Source: Methanoregula sp.
GTDB lineage: Archaea > Halobacteriota > Methanomicrobia > Methanomicrobiales > Methanospirillaceae
Reading direction: 5' to 3'
NCBI GenBank assembly: GCA_013331015.1
Contig: DUHF01000258.1
Span: 635 to 9,420, forward strand
Length of the DNA stretch: 8,786 nt
Numbering within the stretch: position 1 is the first letter of the stretch; every line of letters begins with the position of its first letter. The translations under genes were made by a program, and so were the position numbers. Below, piece by piece: positions 6,573 to 8,786 of the stretch. The notes under the pieces are model-generated. The model saw only the letters and a list, made by a program, of their open reading frames with translations. It did not search any database and had not been told where the DNA came from.

Positions 6573-7017
6573 TGTCGCGAGCCAGAAACGTATCGCTGCA
6601 GCGATCCTCAAGTGCGGTGTCAACCGCGTCTGGTTTGACCCCACCCGCATCTCCGATATCGAGAACGCGATCTCGCGCGAGGATTTACGGGGACTTGTTA
6701 CTGACGGTGCCATCAAGGCACGCCAGAAGAAAGGTGTCAGCCGCGGCAGGGCACGGGCACGCATTGCCCAGCGCTCGTACGGCCACCGCAAGGGCGCCGG
6801 AAAGAGGAAGGGGGCGGCAGGAGCCCGTAACCCGAGTAAGACCGCATGGGTCCAGAAGATCCGTGCAATCAGAAAAGTGCTCGTTGAACTCCGCGATGCC
6901 GGCACCATTGACCGGCACCTGTACCGTATCGTCTACCGTAAAGCGGCTGGCGGCCAGTTCAGAAGCGTTGCTCACATGAAGGCGCAGATGGAGATCCTCC
7001 AGGGGAGGATGAAGTAA
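6565..7017 (+). CDS. rpl19e: 50S ribosomal protein L19e (eL19)
   Basis: Complete 150-residue L19e, an archaeal/eukaryotic large-subunit protein with a long helix that reaches toward the small subunit and forms an inter-subunit bridge. Visible landmarks are [21 protein letters not shown] (6-26), [20 protein letters not shown] (31-50), and the glycine/arginine-rich family signature [33 protein letters not shown] (56-88) followed by [18 protein letters not shown]. The C-terminal helix [18 protein letters not shown] closes it. Length is normal for archaea. The ATG lies inside the end of the L32e gene (8-base overlap), and its SD GGGGTGA (6552-6558) lies in the L32e tail codons, six bases before the start. 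One base separates the stop from L18. Confidence 0.96.
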   Translation: MSDVASQKRIAAAILKCGVNRVWFDPTRISDIENAISREDLRGLVTDGAIKARQKKGVSRGRARARIAQRSYGHRKGAGKRKGAAGARNPSKTAWVQKIRAIRKVLVELRDAGTIDRHLYRIVYRKAAGGQFRSVAHMKAQMEILQGRMK

Positions 7018-7018
7018 C

Positions 7019-7543
7019 ATGGCGACAGGACCCCGGTATTTTGTCCCCTTCCGCAGGCGGAGGGAAGGCAAGACCGATTATTACCAGCGGACCCGGCTCG
7101 TAGTAGCCGAATCACCGCGGATGGTGGTCAGGAAGACCAACCGTCACATCATCATCCAGCTCGTCACCGCAGAGATGGAAGGCGACAAGACGCTCGTTGC
7201 AGCAAACTCTGCCGAGCTCGAGAAATACGGGTACAAGGGATCGACATCCAACACCCCCGCAGCATACCTCACGGGCATGCTCTTTGCCGCCAAGGCAAAG
7301 AAGGCCCGGTATGACCGCGCAATCCTGGATATCGGCCTGAACCGTGCAACCCCCGGAGCCCGGGTCTTTGCAGCGCTGAAAGGCGCTGTCGAAGCCGGTC
7401 TCGAGATCCCCCACGGCGAGGAGATCCTCCCCTCCGATGAGCGGGTCAAGGGTGCACATATCGCGGCCTACAACAAAGAAGCCGGCGATATCGTTGGGGT
7501 TGTCGAACAGGTGGCAGCCGCCATCAAGAAGGAGCTGGTCTAA
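7019..7543 (+). CDS. rpl18: 50S ribosomal protein L18 (uL18)
   Basis: Complete 174-residue archaeal-type L18, a 5S rRNA-binding protein of the central protuberance that works with L5 from the same operon. It starts [28 protein letters not shown] (1-28), then [18 protein letters not shown] (32-49), [15 protein letters not shown] (81-95), [49 protein letters not shown] (103-151), and a final helix. The length is the long archaeal/eukaryotic (L5-like) form, compared with ~117 residues in bacteria. The SD GGAGG at 7004-7008 lies at the end of L19e, ten bases before the ATG. One base separates the stop from S5. Confidence 0.96.
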   Translation: MATGPRYFVPFRRRREGKTDYYQRTRLVVAESPRMVVRKTNRHIIIQLVTAEMEGDKTLVAANSAELEKYGYKGSTSNTPAAYLTGMLFAAKAKKARYDRAILDIGLNRATPGARVFAALKGAVEAGLEIPHGEEILPSDERVKGAHIAAYNKEAGDIVGVVEQVAAAIKKELV

Positions 7544-7544
7544 A

Positions 7545-8162
7545 ATGGCATACGAAAAACAGGAATGGCGCCCGGTCACCGGTCTTGGCAAACTTGTTGT
7601 CGCAGGCGAGATCAAGAGCATTGACCAGATCCTCGAGAGCGGCAGGCCAATCAAAGAGCCCGAAATCGTCGATGCGTTCCTCCCGGAACTCGAAGACGAA
7701 GTCCTCGACATCGCCATGATGCAGAGGATGACCGACTCAGGCCGCCGTGTCCAGTTCCGTGCCGTCGTGATTGTCGGCAACCGGAACGGGTACATCGGGT
7801 TTGGCCAGGGCAAGGATGTCCAGGTCGGCGATGCAATCAAGAAAGCGATCGTCAAAGCAAAGATGAATCTCATCAAGGTACGGCGTGGCTGTGGCAGCTG
7901 GGAATGCGGATGCGATCTTGCGCACTCCATCCCCATGCAGGTCACCGGCACGGCTGGCAGCGTCAAGGTCACCCTCAAGCCCGCCCCGCAGGGAACCGGG
8001 CTTGTCACCGGTGACATCAGCAAGAAAGTGCTCGAACTTGCCGGCATCAGGGACGCGTGGACATTTGCCCGCGGCCAGACCCGTACCACCATCAACTTTG
8101 CCAAGGCAACCTTCAACGCGCTCCACCAGACCAACATGATCCGGACTGGGAGGTCAGAGTAA
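7545..8162 (+). CDS. rps5: 30S ribosomal protein S5 (uS5)
   Basis: Complete 205-residue S5, a small-subunit protein at the mRNA entry channel that affects decoding accuracy. The archaeal/eukaryotic (S2-like) N-terminal block [23 protein letters not shown] (8-30) precedes the S5 double-stranded-RNA-binding domain (about 53-118: [24 protein letters not shown]). The conserved [13 protein letters not shown] (111-123) follows. The C-terminal domain has the S5 signature region [19 protein letters not shown] (138-156) and [28 protein letters not shown]. An upstream in-frame ATG at 7437 inside L18 is rejected: its extra 36 residues are L18 sequence in the wrong frame, and MAYEKQEW at 7545 matches the family start. 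GGAG at 7531-7534 serves it. The stop directly abuts the L30 ATG. Confidence 0.96.
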   Translation: MAYEKQEWRPVTGLGKLVVAGEIKSIDQILESGRPIKEPEIVDAFLPELEDEVLDIAMMQRMTDSGRRVQFRAVVIVGNRNGYIGFGQGKDVQVGDAIKKAIVKAKMNLIKVRRGCGSWECGCDLAHSIPMQVTGTAGSVKVTLKPAPQGTGLVTGDISKKVLELAGIRDAWTFARGQTRTTINFAKATFNALHQTNMIRTGRSE

Positions 8163-8624
8163 ATGTACGCAGTAGTACAGGTTCGCGGCGTTGTCAAGAC
8201 CCGCCGTGACATTAAGGACACGCTCAAGATGCTGCGCCTCCACCATATCAACCACTGCGTGCTCGTGCCCGACACCCCTGAGAACCTCGGCATGATCCGC
8301 AAGGTCAAGGACTATGTGGCCTTCGGCGAAGTGGATGCACCAACGGTCGAGACCCTCCTCCAGACCCGGGGCAGGGTTATCGGGGATGCCCCGCTGACCG
8401 ACGAGTACATCAAGTCTAACTCAACCTACGGCAGCATTGCAGAGTTTGCACAGGCACTTGCCAGCGGCGAGACGAAGCTGCGCGACGTACCGGGCCTCAA
8501 GCCCGTACTCCGCCTTCACCCCCCGCGCAAGGGATACAAGACCACCAAGCGGACCTTCCCCCAGGGGGGCGCGCTCGGGTATTATGGCCAGGAGATTAAC
8601 ACTCTCCTCTACAAGATGAGGTGA
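8163..8624 (+). CDS. rpl30: 50S ribosomal protein L30 (uL30)
   Basis: Complete 153-residue archaeal-type L30 (eukaryotic L7-like), a 23S rRNA-binding protein. The ferredoxin-like core begins [35 protein letters not shown] (2-36) and continues [19 protein letters not shown] (40-58). The archaeal C-terminal extension has [16 protein letters not shown] (68-83) and [31 protein letters not shown] (112-142). Bacterial L30 has only ~60 residues. The ATG follows the S5 TAA with no base between, and GGAGGT at 8149-8154 lies eight bases upstream of it. The final bases, GAGGTGA, double as the L15 Shine-Dalgarno. Confidence 0.96.
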   Translation: MYAVVQVRGVVKTRRDIKDTLKMLRLHHINHCVLVPDTPENLGMIRKVKDYVAFGEVDAPTVETLLQTRGRVIGDAPLTDEYIKSNSTYGSIAEFAQALASGETKLRDVPGLKPVLRLHPPRKGYKTTKRTFPQGGALGYYGQEINTLLYKMR

Positions 8625-8629
8625 AGAGG

Positions 8630-8786
8630 ATGCCAACGAACAAGCGTTCAAAATATCGCGGATCGCGGACATGCGGTGGCGGCACCCATAAGAACCGGCG
8701 TGGTGCAGGAAACCGTGGCGGAAGGGGCCGGGCCGGCATCAACGCCCACCACTTTGTCAAGTGGTATAAGGAAATGGGCGGCCCGG
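8630..8786 (+). CDS. rpl15: 50S ribosomal protein L15 (uL15), 5' part
   Basis: First 52 residues of L15, cut by the window end. L15 is a late-assembly large-subunit protein whose extended glycine/arginine-rich N-terminus threads into 23S rRNA. The segment shows [20 protein letters not shown] (5-24) followed by [12 protein letters not shown] (25-36) and [13 protein letters not shown], the expected archaeal N-terminal pattern. SD GAGGTGA at 8618-8624 overlaps the L30 stop, and the ATG lies five bases after it. Roughly two thirds of the protein should lie beyond the window, with secY expected next in archaea (expectation, not seen). Confidence 0.95.
   Translation, partial: MPTNKRSKYRGSRTCGGGTHKNRRGAGNRGGRGRAGINAHHFVKWYKEMGGP

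Noticed and set aside
7437..7544. Upstream extension of S5 starting inside L18
   Set aside because: The extra 36 residues are L18 sequence in another frame. The ATG at 7545 fits the family start and the one-base spacing after the L18 stop.
7112..8308. 398-codon open frame on the minus strand across L18, S5 and L30
   Set aside because: It lies wholly antisense to three well-identified ribosomal genes. Its translation has no recognisable family pattern, and long antisense frames are expected opposite GC-rich, codon-biased genes.
1..8786. Search for an undescribed multi-gene system, mobile element, CRISPR array or RNA gene
   Set aside because: Ribosomal genes plus rnp1 account for essentially every base on the + strand in canonical archaeal order. 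No foreign gene, insertion, inverted repeat or spaced repeat array was seen.

Overview
The window is a single, tightly packed archaeal ribosomal-protein operon (the S10/spc-type cluster), read entirely on the + strand. The archaeal assignment rests on content and order. Genes for S4e, L32e and L19e, which bacteria lack, sit among the universal proteins. A gene for RNase P protein component 1 (Rpp29 family) sits between L29 and S17. S5 carries the CGSWECGC motif, and L30 and L18 are the long archaeal forms. The sequences, the fairly GC-rich composition and the absence of an eIF1/SUI1 gene between L29 and rnp1 fit a methanogen of the Methanomicrobiales (Methanoregula or a relative). That placement is recognition from memory, not a search result.

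Layout: L2 (3' part only), S19, L22, S3, L29, rnp1, S17, L14, L24, S4e, L5, S14, S8, L6, L32e, L19e, L18, S5, L30, and L15 (5' part only). That is 20 genes, 18 of them complete. The 51-residue S14 gene is easy to miss because of its size. The largest gap between genes is 15 bases, and many neighbours overlap by 1, 4 or 8 bases (TAATG, ATGA and GTGA junctions). No internal promoter, terminator, RNA gene, mobile element or CRISPR is visible, and no stretch above 15 bases lacks a gene. The promoter should lie upstream of base 1, and transcription presumably continues past base 8786 (secY usually follows L15 in archaea).

The products work together as parts of the two ribosomal subunits: S19, S3, S17, S4e, S14, S8 and S5 in the small one; L2, L22, L29, L14, L24, L5, L6, L32e, L19e, L18, L30 and L15 in the large one. 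Rnp1 serves tRNA 5' processing. Several genes have good Shine-Dalgarno (SD) sequences complementary to the expected 16S tail (GGAGGTGAT core). These often include the stop codon of the gene before, which points to coupled termination and reinitiation.

This is mostly a conserved, ordinary region. The one feature that stands out is L32e: its usual globular core of about 125 residues is followed by a 113-residue Lys/Ala/Pro-rich, arginine-free tail resembling a histone H1 C-terminal tail. The tail includes a 22-residue (66-bp) tandem repeat. I see no sign of a new multi-gene system.
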